Below, in pieces: positions 32,286 through 42,325 of a stretch of 64,000 nucleotides of DNA (position 1 is the first letter of the stretch; the number at the start of each line of letters is the position of its first letter). The stretch covers positions 186,001-250,000 of the forward strand of contig CALLUD010000007.1 of the NCBI GenBank assembly GCA_938011325.1, in the 5' to 3' direction. A program made the translations under genes and the position numbers. This DNA is from an uncultured Spartobacteria bacterium. Lineage in GTDB: Bacteria > Verrucomicrobiota > Verrucomicrobiia > Chthoniobacterales > JAATET01. The notes under the pieces were generated by a model. The model was given only the letters and a program-made list of their open reading frames with translations, made no database searches and was not told the origin of the DNA.

Positions 32286-32630
32286 CTATTCCTTCGCGAT
32301 CTTCCCGCCCCAGCCGAGAATGCGGGCCTTCACGCCGGCGCTCTCGGCCTCCTTGATCTGGCCGTTGCGCACGTAGAAGAGCGAGAGGCTCGACCAGGCG
32401 AGCTGGTCGTTCGGGCGAAGTTCGACGGACTTGAGGCCGGCCTCGATCGCCTCGGGGTAGCGGCCGGTCTTCATGAGCGCCATGCCGAGCGCGTGCCATG
32501 CGTCGAAGAAATCCGGCGCGGCCTCGACGCAGCGGCGGTATTTCCCGACGGCGGCCTCGAGGTCGCCGACCGCGATGTCGCCGCTCGCGTCGTCGAACAG
32601 CTCGAGAATTTCCGGTGGAGGTTCTGCCAT
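32286..32630 (-). CDS. TPR-repeat protein
   Basis: 114 aa with about three tetratricopeptide repeats (AVGKYRRCVEAAPDFFDAWHALGMALMKTGRYPEA in outline, then AIEAGLKSVELRPNDQLAW). No signal peptide. TPRs make protein contacts; no partner can be named. It starts 10 nt after the PpiD-like gene and lies 75 nt before metG on the same strand. Confidence 0.85.
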   Translation of the reverse strand: MAEPPPEILELFDDASGDIAVGDLEAAVGKYRRCVEAAPDFFDAWHALGMALMKTGRYPEAIEAGLKSVELRPNDQLAWSSLSLFYVRNGQIKEAESAGVKARILGWGGKIAKE

Positions 32631-32640
32631 TGAGGCAGGA

Positions 32641-34155
32641 TCAACCCTCCGTCGCCAAACTCAAGCCTGCTGCTTCGGCGGAGCCACGCAGCCATTCGTA
32701 GAGCAGGATGCTCTGCTTGCGGGCGACCACGAAATCCTCGATCTGATCGCGGCGCTCGGCGAACGCCTTTTCGTCAGCAGGCGCGCGCTTCTCGAGCCAC
32801 ACGACAAAGCCGCCTGTCTCCGTCGGCACGAAACCGCTGATCTCGCCTTCCTTCACGGTGGTGGCGGCGTCGGCAAAGGCGCGACTCTCCGGGCTGGCCT
32901 GATCATCCAGCGGCGCGACATCGGTGAACGGCTCGGTTTTCACGCCAGCCTCCGCAGCGGCTTCGGCGAAGGTTTTCCCTGCTTTCATGGCCTCGCGAAT
33001 TTTCTCCAACGCGGCGTCGGCGGCCTCCTCCAGCTTCGCCTGCGAGAAGGTTTCCTTGAGCTCCTCGACAATTTGCGGGCGGGCCTGCTCGAGGGTCTGC
33101 TGCTCGGCGGGCGTCACGGAAGCGAGATCGATGACGAGAAAATCATCGCCGTCCTGAATCACGCTGCTGACGGGATTGTTTTCGCTAAGCGTGAATGCCG
33201 GGGCGGCAATCGCGTGCACCGGGCCGGAAATTTCCTGGAGGTCCCGCGGTGAGAGGCCCTGCGGGTTGTCCACGTTGCCGGCGGAATCGAACGGGAGCGA
33301 CGTCTGGACGATCAGGCCGGCGTCGGAGGCGGCCTTGTCGAACGACGTCTTGACCGCTGCTTCGACGAATTGATCCGCGGCGTCGGCAATTTTCTGCTGC
33401 TCGGCGAGTTTTTCCTTTTGCTCGAGGTTCTTCGCCTCCGCGGGCAGCGCGAAGCGGACGTAGCGGACGGTGCGCTTTTCCGGTGTCACGTAGTTGTCCT
33501 GCCCGACCGTGTAGAACGCCTCGATGTCCTGATCCGTGATCTTCACCTGATCGAGGTAGTCCGCCCGGTTGAAGACGACGGCGGCGCCCGTCGCGGGACG
33601 GAACGCGCGATCCTGAAACTCGACCTCAACGGGCGAGGCGGTGGGCACGGTATCGAGAATCGCCTCGACGCGCTGCAGCACGAGCCAGTTTCTCACCATG
33701 TCCTCGATATCGGCCATCGTGAAACCGCGCGGGCCGAGATTTTCGGAGAGCACGCGGTTGTATTTCGCGGGATCGAATTGCCCGCCGGTCTGGAAGGCCG
33801 GCAGGGAGGTGATCGCGTCCTTGATCTGCTGCTCGGTCGGCACGATACCCAGGCGCTTGCCTTCGTTTTCGAGGATGATCGTGTTGATCACGAAATCCAG
33901 GCCGCCCTCCATGCCGCTCGTGCGGTCGAGGGTGTTTGCGTATTGGGTGAGCCCGAGACCGAGAGCGAGCGGGAATTTTCTGCCGATGCGCTGGATGTCG
34001 GTGATCGAGTAATCCTTTCCGTAGACCCGCAGGATGGCGTCGCTGGGAAGTTGTTCGAGCTGCGTCGTGTTGTAGAGGAAGATGAACGCGACGATCGTGA
34101 GAAGGGTAATCAGCACCATCAGCCAGCGCTGGTGCGTGCGCATCAAGTTAAACAT
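32641..34155 (-). CDS. PpiD/SurA-like membrane-anchored chaperone
   Basis: 504 aa. A single N-terminal membrane helix (WLMVLITLLTIVAFIFLY) is followed by a SurA_N-type helical domain, which includes GIVPTEQQIKDAITSLPAF and YNRVLSENLGPRGFTMADIEDMVRNWL (about residues 100-165). The PPIase-like region and Glu/Lys-rich helices make up the rest. Such proteins sit on the periplasmic side near SecYEG and help newly exported proteins fold. Prolyl isomerase activity is uncertain because the parvulin core is degenerate. Confidence 0.85.
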   Translation of the reverse strand: MFNLMRTHQRWLMVLITLLTIVAFIFLYNTTQLEQLPSDAILRVYGKDYSITDIQRIGRKFPLALGLGLTQYANTLDRTSGMEGGLDFVINTIILENEGKRLGIVPTEQQIKDAITSLPAFQTGGQFDPAKYNRVLSENLGPRGFTMADIEDMVRNWLVLQRVEAILDTVPTASPVEVEFQDRAFRPATGAAVVFNRADYLDQVKITDQDIEAFYTVGQDNYVTPEKRTVRYVRFALPAEAKNLEQKEKLAEQQKIADAADQFVEAAVKTSFDKAASDAGLIVQTSLPFDSAGNVDNPQGLSPRDLQEISGPVHAIAAPAFTLSENNPVSSVIQDGDDFLVIDLASVTPAEQQTLEQARPQIVEELKETFSQAKLEEAADAALEKIREAMKAGKTFAEAAAEAGVKTEPFTDVAPLDDQASPESRAFADAATTVKEGEISGFVPTETGGFVVWLEKRAPADEKAFAERRDQIEDFVVARKQSILLYEWLRGSAEAAGLSLATEG

Positions 34156-34241
34156 CTCGGGTCAGTCTTGGAATTTCGGATCGGAGGAAAAGAGGTGATC
34201 AGGCATTTTGGGGGCGAAATCAAGCCCTGTCACCTCCCGGC

Positions 34242-34949
34242 TTACCAGAATCCCCACTGCTGCGTCGCGAGGATGTAGACGCCCAGGGCGAGGTTGGTGG
34301 TCATGTGCGCGACGACGCAGGCGATGAGGCTCTTCGTGCGAACGGCGATCCAGCCGTAAACAACACCCGTGATGAGCGCCGCGGGCCAGTCGGCCGTCTG
34401 GTGCACCAGCATGAACGCCACGGCGACGCCCCAGAAGCTGAGCGGGGTGTATTTGCCAAACGGCACCGCGGAAAAATCGCGGTCGTCGACCAGGTAGCGC
34501 TGGAGGAAGCCGCGCCAGAAGATTTCTTCGACAAAGGGCACGACCACGACGAGCCGCAGCAGGCGCGCCGCGATGGTTCCCCAGTAGAGGCCAGGCTGCT
34601 CGGCGAGCAGGGTGGGATTAAAGCCGTCCACGCGAGGTTCGAATCCAAGGAGCATCTGCGGACTCACCCACAGCACGAACACGCCGAGACCGACGCCGAT
34701 CGCGAGCGGGATGGGCTTTGACGGACCGAACTCGTAGCGTTTCCAGAAAATGACGAGGGCGATCGCACAGACGAGCGTCTGCAGCGGATAGACCCAGAAG
34801 GCCGGCCTGGCGAGAAGCAGGTCGCCCGATTCCTCGGTGAAGCCTTCGATGAACTGCACCGCAGCGAGCCCCAGCATGAACAGAGCGAACGGGACCGTGT
34901 AGGCCACGAGGGTCTTGCGAACGGGGTTCACGGGAGATGTTGCGGGCAT
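34242..34949 (-). CDS. CPBP-family membrane protease (CAAX protease-related)
   Basis: 235 aa from ATG 34949; GTG 34988 would add 13 residues. About seven membrane helices with the CPBP motifs: EEIFWRGFL (EExxxR), FMLVHQTADWPAAL (His) and CVVAHMTTNLALG (HxxxN). These are intramembrane metalloproteases of the Rce1 type. The sequence resembles the CAAX-protease-related family reported alongside exosortase/PEP-CTERM systems, and PEP-CTERM proteins do occur in this window. The link is inferred. Confidence 0.85.
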   Translation of the reverse strand: MPATSPVNPVRKTLVAYTVPFALFMLGLAAVQFIEGFTEESGDLLLARPAFWVYPLQTLVCAIALVIFWKRYEFGPSKPIPLAIGVGLGVFVLWVSPQMLLGFEPRVDGFNPTLLAEQPGLYWGTIAARLLRLVVVVPFVEEIFWRGFLQRYLVDDRDFSAVPFGKYTPLSFWGVAVAFMLVHQTADWPAALITGVVYGWIAVRTKSLIACVVAHMTTNLALGVYILATQQWGFW

Positions 34950-35075
34950 GGGATTCTCGCAGGGGAGGTCGCGCGCAGTTGATGGCACGTTTTTGGCCCG
35001 ATGGCCAGCCCTTGTGCGGGGCGTCGCGATCGCGATCGCCCCCGCACTTTCAAAGTTCGCGGCAATGCCGCCGGG

Positions 35076-36350
35076 TTATTTGAACGCGATGCCGATCTCG
35101 TGCTCCACCGGAACCACGCTGGCCACCGCCGCCTTCCGCAGCTCCTGGTCGATCGTGATCATGTTCTGGATGAAGTCGTCAAATGGCGCGGCCTGCTCAC
35201 CAAGGTTCTTCTTCCATTCCGGAACGAAGTGGAGCAGGTCCTTCATCATCGGGGTCTCGTAGCGCTGCTGACGCAACACCGCCTCGTGAACCTGCTTGAA
35301 CGGCCCGGAGAACGGGTTGGTCAGGAATTCCGCCGCGAGATTGATTCCCTTCGACACCTCCGCCGGCGTGAACTCGCGCGTTTCCGTGCCCCACGTGACC
35401 TTCACCGACTTCGTGCCGACCGGAACATTTTTGATGACCAGCAGAAAGCGGTTCAGGTCTTCGTTGAAGGGCAGGAACTCGATGACTCCCGAGGTCGCTT
35501 CGGGCTTGGCGGGATCGCCCTCGAAGCAGAACGGATACCGCGTGGATTCGAGCCGGACGGCGTTCCGTGACGCGGAAAGCACCTTGTGTCCCTCGCTTGC
35601 GGTGGCCTGGCCCTTTGACGCGTCGAAAACGATCGTGCCGATCTCGCCCTTGCAGCCGAGGGCCTTGAGGAACGCGTAGGCCATGATGAGGTGTCCGGCC
35701 TCCTTCGGGTGAATGCCGTCGTCGCCGATGAGCAGGTAGTCCTTGCCGTATTTTTCCTTCATCTTTGCCATCACCTCGAGCATCGGCCCAAGGAGGTCGG
35801 CGTAGGTCACATTCTGTTCCTGGGCGACCTTCTTCGCGGCGTTGGCGAAGTCGGAGAGGGTGCGGTTGTATTCCTCGGGAGTGCTCGGACGGAACAACGC
35901 GCCCTTGAACGAGGTCGTGTCCACGGCGCCGGGGGATCCAACGACGATTTCACGCACACCGGCGGCCTTGAATTTCTCGACGATGCCGGTGAGTGCGTTC
36001 GTGAACTGCTCGAGACGGTCCGGCTTCGTCTTCGAGTAGTCGCCGTCGTTCATTCCGTAGCAGAGCGTGGCGACGTTGGGCTTGAAGCGAAGGACGTCGT
36101 TTTCCATGCGCTCGAGGAATCCCCACGACGTCTCGCCGCCCCAGCCAAACTGCGAGGCTTGAAGATCCGGAGCCGGCTGGCAGGCGATCAGGTATTCCTC
36201 GATGTAGGCGGAATAGGTTTTCTGCTCGGTAATCGAGTCGCCGCAGATGGCCACATAATCGCCCGCCTGGAGCGTTGCGGCGGTGGTGGAAAGGACCGGG
36301 GAAAGAATACTCGCCGCAAGGGCGACGACTGGGAGAAAGCATCTTTTCAC
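35076..36350 (-). CDS. Exported SGNH/GDSL hydrolase
   Basis: 424 aa from GTG 36350, which gives a clean signal peptide (CFLPVVALAASILSPVLSTTAA). The SGNH blocks are intact: ICGDSITEQ (nucleophile Ser), FGWGGETSWG (Gly), YGMNDGDYS (Asn) and DDGIHPKEAGH (Asp and His). The substrate is probably an acyl or acetyl ester on a carbohydrate or lipid outside the cytoplasm. The 200-residue C-terminal extension is a beta-rich domain of unknown role. Monocistronic; divergent from the cyclase gene. Confidence 0.87.
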   Translation of the reverse strand: MKRCFLPVVALAASILSPVLSTTAATLQAGDYVAICGDSITEQKTYSAYIEEYLIACQPAPDLQASQFGWGGETSWGFLERMENDVLRFKPNVATLCYGMNDGDYSKTKPDRLEQFTNALTGIVEKFKAAGVREIVVGSPGAVDTTSFKGALFRPSTPEEYNRTLSDFANAAKKVAQEQNVTYADLLGPMLEVMAKMKEKYGKDYLLIGDDGIHPKEAGHLIMAYAFLKALGCKGEIGTIVFDASKGQATASEGHKVLSASRNAVRLESTRYPFCFEGDPAKPEATSGVIEFLPFNEDLNRFLLVIKNVPVGTKSVKVTWGTETREFTPAEVSKGINLAAEFLTNPFSGPFKQVHEAVLRQQRYETPMMKDLLHFVPEWKKNLGEQAAPFDDFIQNMITIDQELRKAAVASVVPVEHEIGIAFK

Positions 36351-36426
36351 GGCGGCAGGATAGCGGCGGCCGATCGCGAAGTCGCGAATTACTTCGCAGG
36401 GAACAGCCGGTAATTGTGCCCAAATT

Positions 36427-36441
36427 GCGACAGATTTGCGC
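36427..36441. repeat. 15-bp motif copy upstream of the cyclase gene
   Basis: GCGACAGATTTGCGC matches the copy at 37877-37891 at 14 of 15 positions and 37834-37848 at 12 of 15. It lies between the divergent SGNH hydrolase and cyclase starts, about 87 nt before the cyclase GTG. The same motif on both sides of the cyclase gene suggests a regulator site (inference). Confidence 0.45.
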
Positions 36442-36527
36442 GCTTTTGACGGCATGACGAGCGTGACGCCAAAAGGGCCCAAAGCGGCGACTTGCCAGAA
36501 TGATATGCCTCGAAGTTAAGTGGCCGG

Positions 36528-37835
36528 GTGTCTGACGGAGAAGGGACGGTTCATTATCGGGATTTCGCGAATATTTCGGTGCCCGCGACTTACGGTCAGA
36601 CCCTGCTCGAGACGTCGCTGCGCGCGAAAGTTCCCCATTTTCACCAATGCCACGGCCTTGCCCGCTGCACTACCTGCCGCGTGCGCGTGCTCGGCGGCGC
36701 GGACAACCTCTCGCCGCGCACCGGGGAGGAATTGCAAATTTCCACCGAACGCGGCTGGGGCGACGACATCCGGCTAGCCTGCCAGGCACGGGTGCTGGGC
36801 GACGTGACGGTGGAGCGCCTCGTTCGGGACGAGGAGGCCGCGGTCGCGTTGTTTTCGCCCGAGTCCACGGTCCGGCGCGGGGAGGAGAAACGCGTGGCCG
36901 TGATGTTCTGCGACATGCGCGGATTCACCCGTCTCGCGGCCGGCCAGCTCGCGCACGATGTCATTCATGTTCTGAACCGCTTCCTCCACGCCGTCTGCGA
37001 ACCGGTCCTGGCCAATCGCGGCTACATCGACAAATACCTCGGCGACGGCTTTCTTGCCGTCTTCGGCCTCGATGGTGGCGAATCGCCCTGCCTCGACGCC
37101 ACCCGCGCCGCGCTGCGCATGCCCGAGCGAGTTGCCGCGCTCAACCGCTCGCTGGAGGAGGGCTTCGGGGTCACCATCGATTTCGGGGTGGGGCTCCACT
37201 TCGGCGATGTCGTGGTGGGCGACATGGGACATCCGCAGAAGACGCAGTTCAGCGTGATTGGCGACACGGTCAACGTCGCCAGCCGCATCGAGCAGGCGAA
37301 CAAGCGATTCGGCACGCGCATTCTCGCGTCGTCCTCCTTCCTGGCCGAAGTGAAGTCGGCCGTCGAGACCGGTCAGCGCCGCCGCGTGCGCATCGCGAAC
37401 CGATGGGAGTCGGTGCACGAGATCACGGGTCTCGCAAACCGCGACCGCCACGCCCTCGTCGAGCACAGCCGCGATCGCATTCTGCGCGATCCGCATCGCT
37501 TCGGGAAATTGTTCTACGCCGCGCTGTTTCGGGAGCGTCCGGAGATCGAGCCCCTCTTTGCACGCACCAATATGGACCGCATGCACGAGGTCTTCCTCGG
37601 CGCCGTGGACGAAGCCGTGCGCCACATCGACCACCTTCCCGCCGACACCCTGCGCGAACTCGGACGCCGGCACGGAAGCTATGGGGTGCGGCCGGAATAT
37701 TACGCCGACGCCCGCCGGGCTCTCGTCGCGGCCGTCGCGGAATTCTTCGGCGGAGACACGCATTCAGCCCTGCTTGACGCCTGGGGGGACTTCTTCGACG
37801 ATGTCACCCAGCTCATGAAATCCGGGACCACGTGA
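36528..37835 (+). CDS. 2Fe-2S ferredoxin / class III nucleotidyl cyclase / globin fusion
   Basis: 435 aa from GTG 36528. Residues 1-100 are a plant-type ferredoxin domain with Cys41, Cys47, Cys50 and Cys85 (C-x5-C-x2-C...C). Residues about 115-300 are a class III cyclase: metal Asp129 in MFCDMRGFT, Asp173 in YLGDGFLAVFG, Lys169 favouring ATP, and Asn249 and Arg253 in GDTVNVASRIEQ. Residues about 310-430 match a single-domain globin, with LGRRHGSYGVRPEYY, where His382 is the likely haem ligand. It would make cAMP (or cGMP) in the cytoplasm under redox and gas or oxygen control (inference). No partner genes adjoin; dnaK follows after 177 nt. Confidence 0.88.
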   Translation: MSDGEGTVHYRDFANISVPATYGQTLLETSLRAKVPHFHQCHGLARCTTCRVRVLGGADNLSPRTGEELQISTERGWGDDIRLACQARVLGDVTVERLVRDEEAAVALFSPESTVRRGEEKRVAVMFCDMRGFTRLAAGQLAHDVIHVLNRFLHAVCEPVLANRGYIDKYLGDGFLAVFGLDGGESPCLDATRAALRMPERVAALNRSLEEGFGVTIDFGVGLHFGDVVVGDMGHPQKTQFSVIGDTVNVASRIEQANKRFGTRILASSSFLAEVKSAVETGQRRRVRIANRWESVHEITGLANRDRHALVEHSRDRILRDPHRFGKLFYAALFRERPEIEPLFARTNMDRMHEVFLGAVDEAVRHIDHLPADTLRELGRRHGSYGVRPEYYADARRALVAAVAEFFGGDTHSALLDAWGDFFDDVTQLMKSGTT

Positions 37836-37891
37836 GACAGAATTGCACCGAAAATTCGGCAGTTTCTGTCACATGTGCGACAGAATTGCGC
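37834..37891. promoter_or_regulatory. Two 15-bp motif copies and a 22-bp palindrome between the cyclase gene and dnaK
   Basis: Motif copies at 37834-37848 and 37877-37891. The second is fused to an inverted repeat, TTCTGTC / GACAGAA (37864-37870 and 37879-37885), around the perfect core CACATGTG (37870-37877). It may terminate the cyclase mRNA, or act as an operator: it has a loose resemblance to CRP/FNR-type sites. It lies about 125 nt before dnaK. Confidence 0.45.
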
Positions 37892-38012
37892 TATCTCGCG
37901 TCGTCTCTGGAGTGGATCATCTTTTATAAGTTGTTTATTTTAAGAAAATTGTAATTTTCCATCTCGCTCGGCTCGCGCGCTGCTCCCAATCCAGGAGAGG
38001 TTTTTCAATTTT

Positions 38013-39965
38013 ATGTCAAAAATTCTAGGTATCGACCTCGGCACGACCAACTCCTGCATGGCCGTCATGGAGGGTGGAGAGCCGGTGGTCCTCGAAAATT
38101 CGGAAGGCGCGCGCACGACGCCGTCCATCGTTGCTTTTTCCAAATCGGGCGAGCGTCTGGTCGGCCAGGCTGCGAAGCGCCAGGCGGTGACGAATCCCGC
38201 GAACACCATTTTCTCGGTCAAGCGTTTCATGGGCCGCAAGTATGCGGAGGTGAAGGACGAACTCGACCGCGTGCCTTACAAGGTCGTTGAGGCCCCGAAT
38301 GGCGACGCGCACATCGAGGTCGACGTGAACGGCGAGAAGAAGCGTTTCAGTCCGCCGGAAGTCTCCGCGATGATCCTGTCGAAGCTGAAGGCCGACGCGG
38401 AGGCGAAGCTGGGCGAGAAGATCACGCAGGCCGTGATCACCGTTCCCGCCTATTTCAACGACTCGCAGCGCAACGCGACCAAGGACGCGGGCAAGATCGC
38501 AGGTCTCGAAGTGCTCCGCATCATCAACGAGCCCACGGCCGCCTCGCTGGCCTACGGTCTCGACAAGAAGTCGGACGAGAAGATTGCAGTCTACGACCTC
38601 GGTGGCGGCACGTTCGACATTTCGGCGCTGGAGATCGGCGACGGTGTGTTCGAAGTCCGCGCGACCAATGGCGACACCCACCTCGGCGGTGACGACTGGG
38701 ACAACCGCCTGATGGATTGGATCATCGACGAGTTCAAGACCGACACGGGCATCGATCTTTCCAAGCAGCCCGACGCGGTGCAGCGCATCAAGGAGGAGGC
38801 CGAGAAGGCCAAGATCGCGCTTTCCTCGACGCAGGAATACGAGATCAACCTGCCGTTCATCACCGCGGACCAGACCGGTCCGAAGCACATCCAGAAGAAG
38901 CTCACCCGCTCGAAGCTCGAGCAGCTCTGCGACGACCTTTTCGAGCGCACGAAGAAGCCCGTCGAGGCCTGCCTTGCGGACGCGAAGCTCAAGGCCAGCG
39001 ACATCGACGAGCTTGTGCTCGTTGGCGGCATGACCCGCATGCCGAAGGTTGTCGAAACGGCGCGCTCACTCGTGGGCAAGGAGCCGCACAAGGGCGTGAA
39101 TCCCGACGAAGTCGTGGCGATTGGCGCGGCGATCCAGGGCGGCGTGCTCCGCGGCGACGTGAAGGACGTGCTTCTGCTCGACGTGACTCCGCTCACGCTG
39201 GCGATCGAAACCGCCGGCGGCGTGGCCACGCCGATGATTCCGCGCAACACGACGATCCCCACCCGCAAGTCGCAGATCTTCTCGACCTACAGCGACAACC
39301 AGCCTGGTGTGGAGATCAAGGTGCTGCAGGGTGAGCGTCCACTCAGCCGCGACAATAAGAATCTCGGCACGTTCCACCTCGACGGCATCCCGCCGGCCCC
39401 GCGTGGCGTTCCGCAGATCGAGGTGACTTTCGACATCGACGCGAACGGCATTCTCCACGTCTCCGCGAAGGACCTGGGCACCGGCAAGGAGCAGAAAATC
39501 TCCATCACCGGCAGCTCCGGCCTCAGCAAGGAAGAGGTTGAGCGCATGCAGCGCGAGGCGGAGGCCCATGCCGAAGAGGATCGCAAGGCGAAGGAAGCGA
39601 TCGAGACCCGCAACAACGCCGACAACCTCGCCTACCAGTGCGAGAAACAGCTCAAGGAGCTTGGCGACAAGCTCGATGGTGCGAAGAAGAAGGAGATTGA
39701 GGATGCGATTGCCAAGGTGCGCGAAGTCCTCAAGGGCAACGACACCGATGCGATCAAGTCCGCAAGCGACGAGCTGCAGCGGAAGTTCCAGTCCGTGAGC
39801 GAAGACCTCTACAAGGCGGCCGCCGCCGCCCAGCAGGGCGCGCAGGCCGGACCGAATCCGCAGGCCGCGGGGGGGGGCGCTTCCGATGGGGGCGGTTCTT
39901 CCAAGAAGGACTCCGATGTCGTCGACGCGGAATTCGAAATGGTCGACGAAGACCAGAAGAAATAA
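38013..39965 (+). CDS. dnaK: Chaperone DnaK (Hsp70)
   Basis: 650 aa, full length. ATPase signatures GIDLGTTNSCMAV, VYDLGGGTFDISALE and VLVGGMTRMPKV; the substrate-binding domain includes VLLLDVTPLTLAIET; the C-terminus ends DAEFEMVDEDQKK after a Gly-rich linker. AGGAGAGG lies about 12 nt before ATG. It folds and protects proteins with DnaJ and GrpE, neither of which is next to it. It precedes groES-groEL, a compact chaperone block. No CIRCE element was found upstream, only an AT-rich stretch with AAAATT-GT-AATTTT (37945-37958). Confidence 0.98.
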   Translation: MSKILGIDLGTTNSCMAVMEGGEPVVLENSEGARTTPSIVAFSKSGERLVGQAAKRQAVTNPANTIFSVKRFMGRKYAEVKDELDRVPYKVVEAPNGDAHIEVDVNGEKKRFSPPEVSAMILSKLKADAEAKLGEKITQAVITVPAYFNDSQRNATKDAGKIAGLEVLRIINEPTAASLAYGLDKKSDEKIAVYDLGGGTFDISALEIGDGVFEVRATNGDTHLGGDDWDNRLMDWIIDEFKTDTGIDLSKQPDAVQRIKEEAEKAKIALSSTQEYEINLPFITADQTGPKHIQKKLTRSKLEQLCDDLFERTKKPVEACLADAKLKASDIDELVLVGGMTRMPKVVETARSLVGKEPHKGVNPDEVVAIGAAIQGGVLRGDVKDVLLLDVTPLTLAIETAGGVATPMIPRNTTIPTRKSQIFSTYSDNQPGVEIKVLQGERPLSRDNKNLGTFHLDGIPPAPRGVPQIEVTFDIDANGILHVSAKDLGTGKEQKISITGSSGLSKEEVERMQREAEAHAEEDRKAKEAIETRNNADNLAYQCEKQLKELGDKLDGAKKKEIEDAIAKVREVLKGNDTDAIKSASDELQRKFQSVSEDLYKAAAAAQQGAQAGPNPQAAGGGASDGGGSSKKDSDVVDAEFEMVDEDQKK

Positions 39966-39983
39966 CCCCGATGATGGCGGGGG

Positions 39984-40008
39984 CGTCTCGCCGGATCGGC
40001 GTGAGACG
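39984..40008 (+). terminator. Hairpin just after dnaK
   Basis: CGTCTC and GAGACG arms with an inner GCC/GGC pairing, starting 18 nt after the dnaK stop. No U tract. It may protect the 3' end or weaken readthrough into groES. Confidence 0.4.
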
Positions 40009-40043
40009 GCGGCGCGCGTCCCTGCCGAAGGAATTTAACAAAT

Positions 40044-40071
40044 GACCGCCGGGGCTCCGGCAACGGCGGTC
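40044..40071 (+). terminator. Second hairpin between dnaK and groES
   Basis: GACCGCCG / CGGCGGTC, a perfect 8-bp stem with a 12-nt loop, about 40 nt before groES and followed by GTAGTTAAAC. It may end the dnaK transcript or sit in the groES leader. Confidence 0.45.
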
Positions 40072-40112
40072 GTAGTTAAACAACCAAACCAACAAAAGGA
40101 GAAGAGCCAAAC

Positions 40113-40406
40113 ATGGCAGCCAACATCAAACCGATCGGCGATCGCGTGCTCGTGAAGCCGCTCGAAGAGAAGGAAGTCAAGAAGGGTGGTATCATCATCC
40201 CCGATACCGCCAAGGAGAAGCCGCAGGAAGGCGAAGTCGTTGCCCTCGGCACGGGCAAGCTCGACGACAACGGAAAGAAGGTCGAGTTCACCGTGAAGAA
40301 GGGCGACAAGGTCCTCATCAGCAAATACGGAGGAACCGAAATCAAAATCGACGGCGAGAATTACCTGATCCTGCGCGAGGACGACATCCTCGGCATCATC
40401 GGCTAA
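40113..40406 (+). CDS. groES: Co-chaperonin GroES
   Basis: 97 aa. The start IKPIGDRVLVKPLEEKEVKKGGIIIPD-type sequence, the mobile loop and the end YLILREDDILGIIG are typical. AAGGAG lies about 13 nt before ATG. It caps the GroEL ring during folding. groEL follows 45 nt later, the normal operon order. Confidence 0.97.
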   Translation: MAANIKPIGDRVLVKPLEEKEVKKGGIIIPDTAKEKPQEGEVVALGTGKLDDNGKKVEFTVKKGDKVLISKYGGTEIKIDGENYLILREDDILGIIG

Positions 40407-40451
40407 TTCGCCCTCTCAACACCACTCAACCAACAACTCTCAACGCACACA

Positions 40452-42077
<1,626 letters not shown>

Positions 42078-42101
42078 GTCCCCGCTTCCCAGCGAAAGCT
42101 C

Positions 42102-42138
42102 AAAAACAGCCCCGGTCGAGAGGCCGGGGCTGTTTTTT
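42102..42138 (+). terminator. Rho-independent terminator of the groESL operon
   Basis: ACAGCCCCGG / CCGGGGCTGT, a perfect 10-bp stem with an 8-nt loop, flanked by AAAA on the left and TTTTTT on the right. The best terminator in the window; it starts about 25 nt after the groEL stop. Confidence 0.92.
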
Positions 42139-42261
42139 CGCATGCGATGTCGTGCCGGATTTGATGAGAACTCCCTTGCGACCTCATCGCTGCGCCTGCG
42201 GATGTCGTTCCCTGATTCTTCGACAACAGCGTGCAATCCTTACTGAAAAGTCTTTTTCCCT

Positions 42262-42289
42262 TTGACACGATCAGATCGGCCCTTATTCA
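42262..42289 (+). promoter_or_regulatory. Candidate promoter of the exported 470-aa protein gene
   Basis: A consensus -35 TTGACA (42262-42267), then 16 nt and a weak -10 TATTCA (42284-42289), about 37 nt before ATG 42326. The rest of 42139-42261 holds nothing I can interpret. Confidence 0.5.
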
Positions 42290-42325
42290 TTCAAGGATCG
42301 CACTCACCTTCTTTTCGTTTTGATC

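Noticed and set aside
29262..32633. Long plus-strand open frame of 1123 codons
   Set aside because: It lies opposite metG, the repeat gene and the acyltransferase, which have clear family motifs. High GC keeps the antisense frame open; its translation has no recognisable domain.
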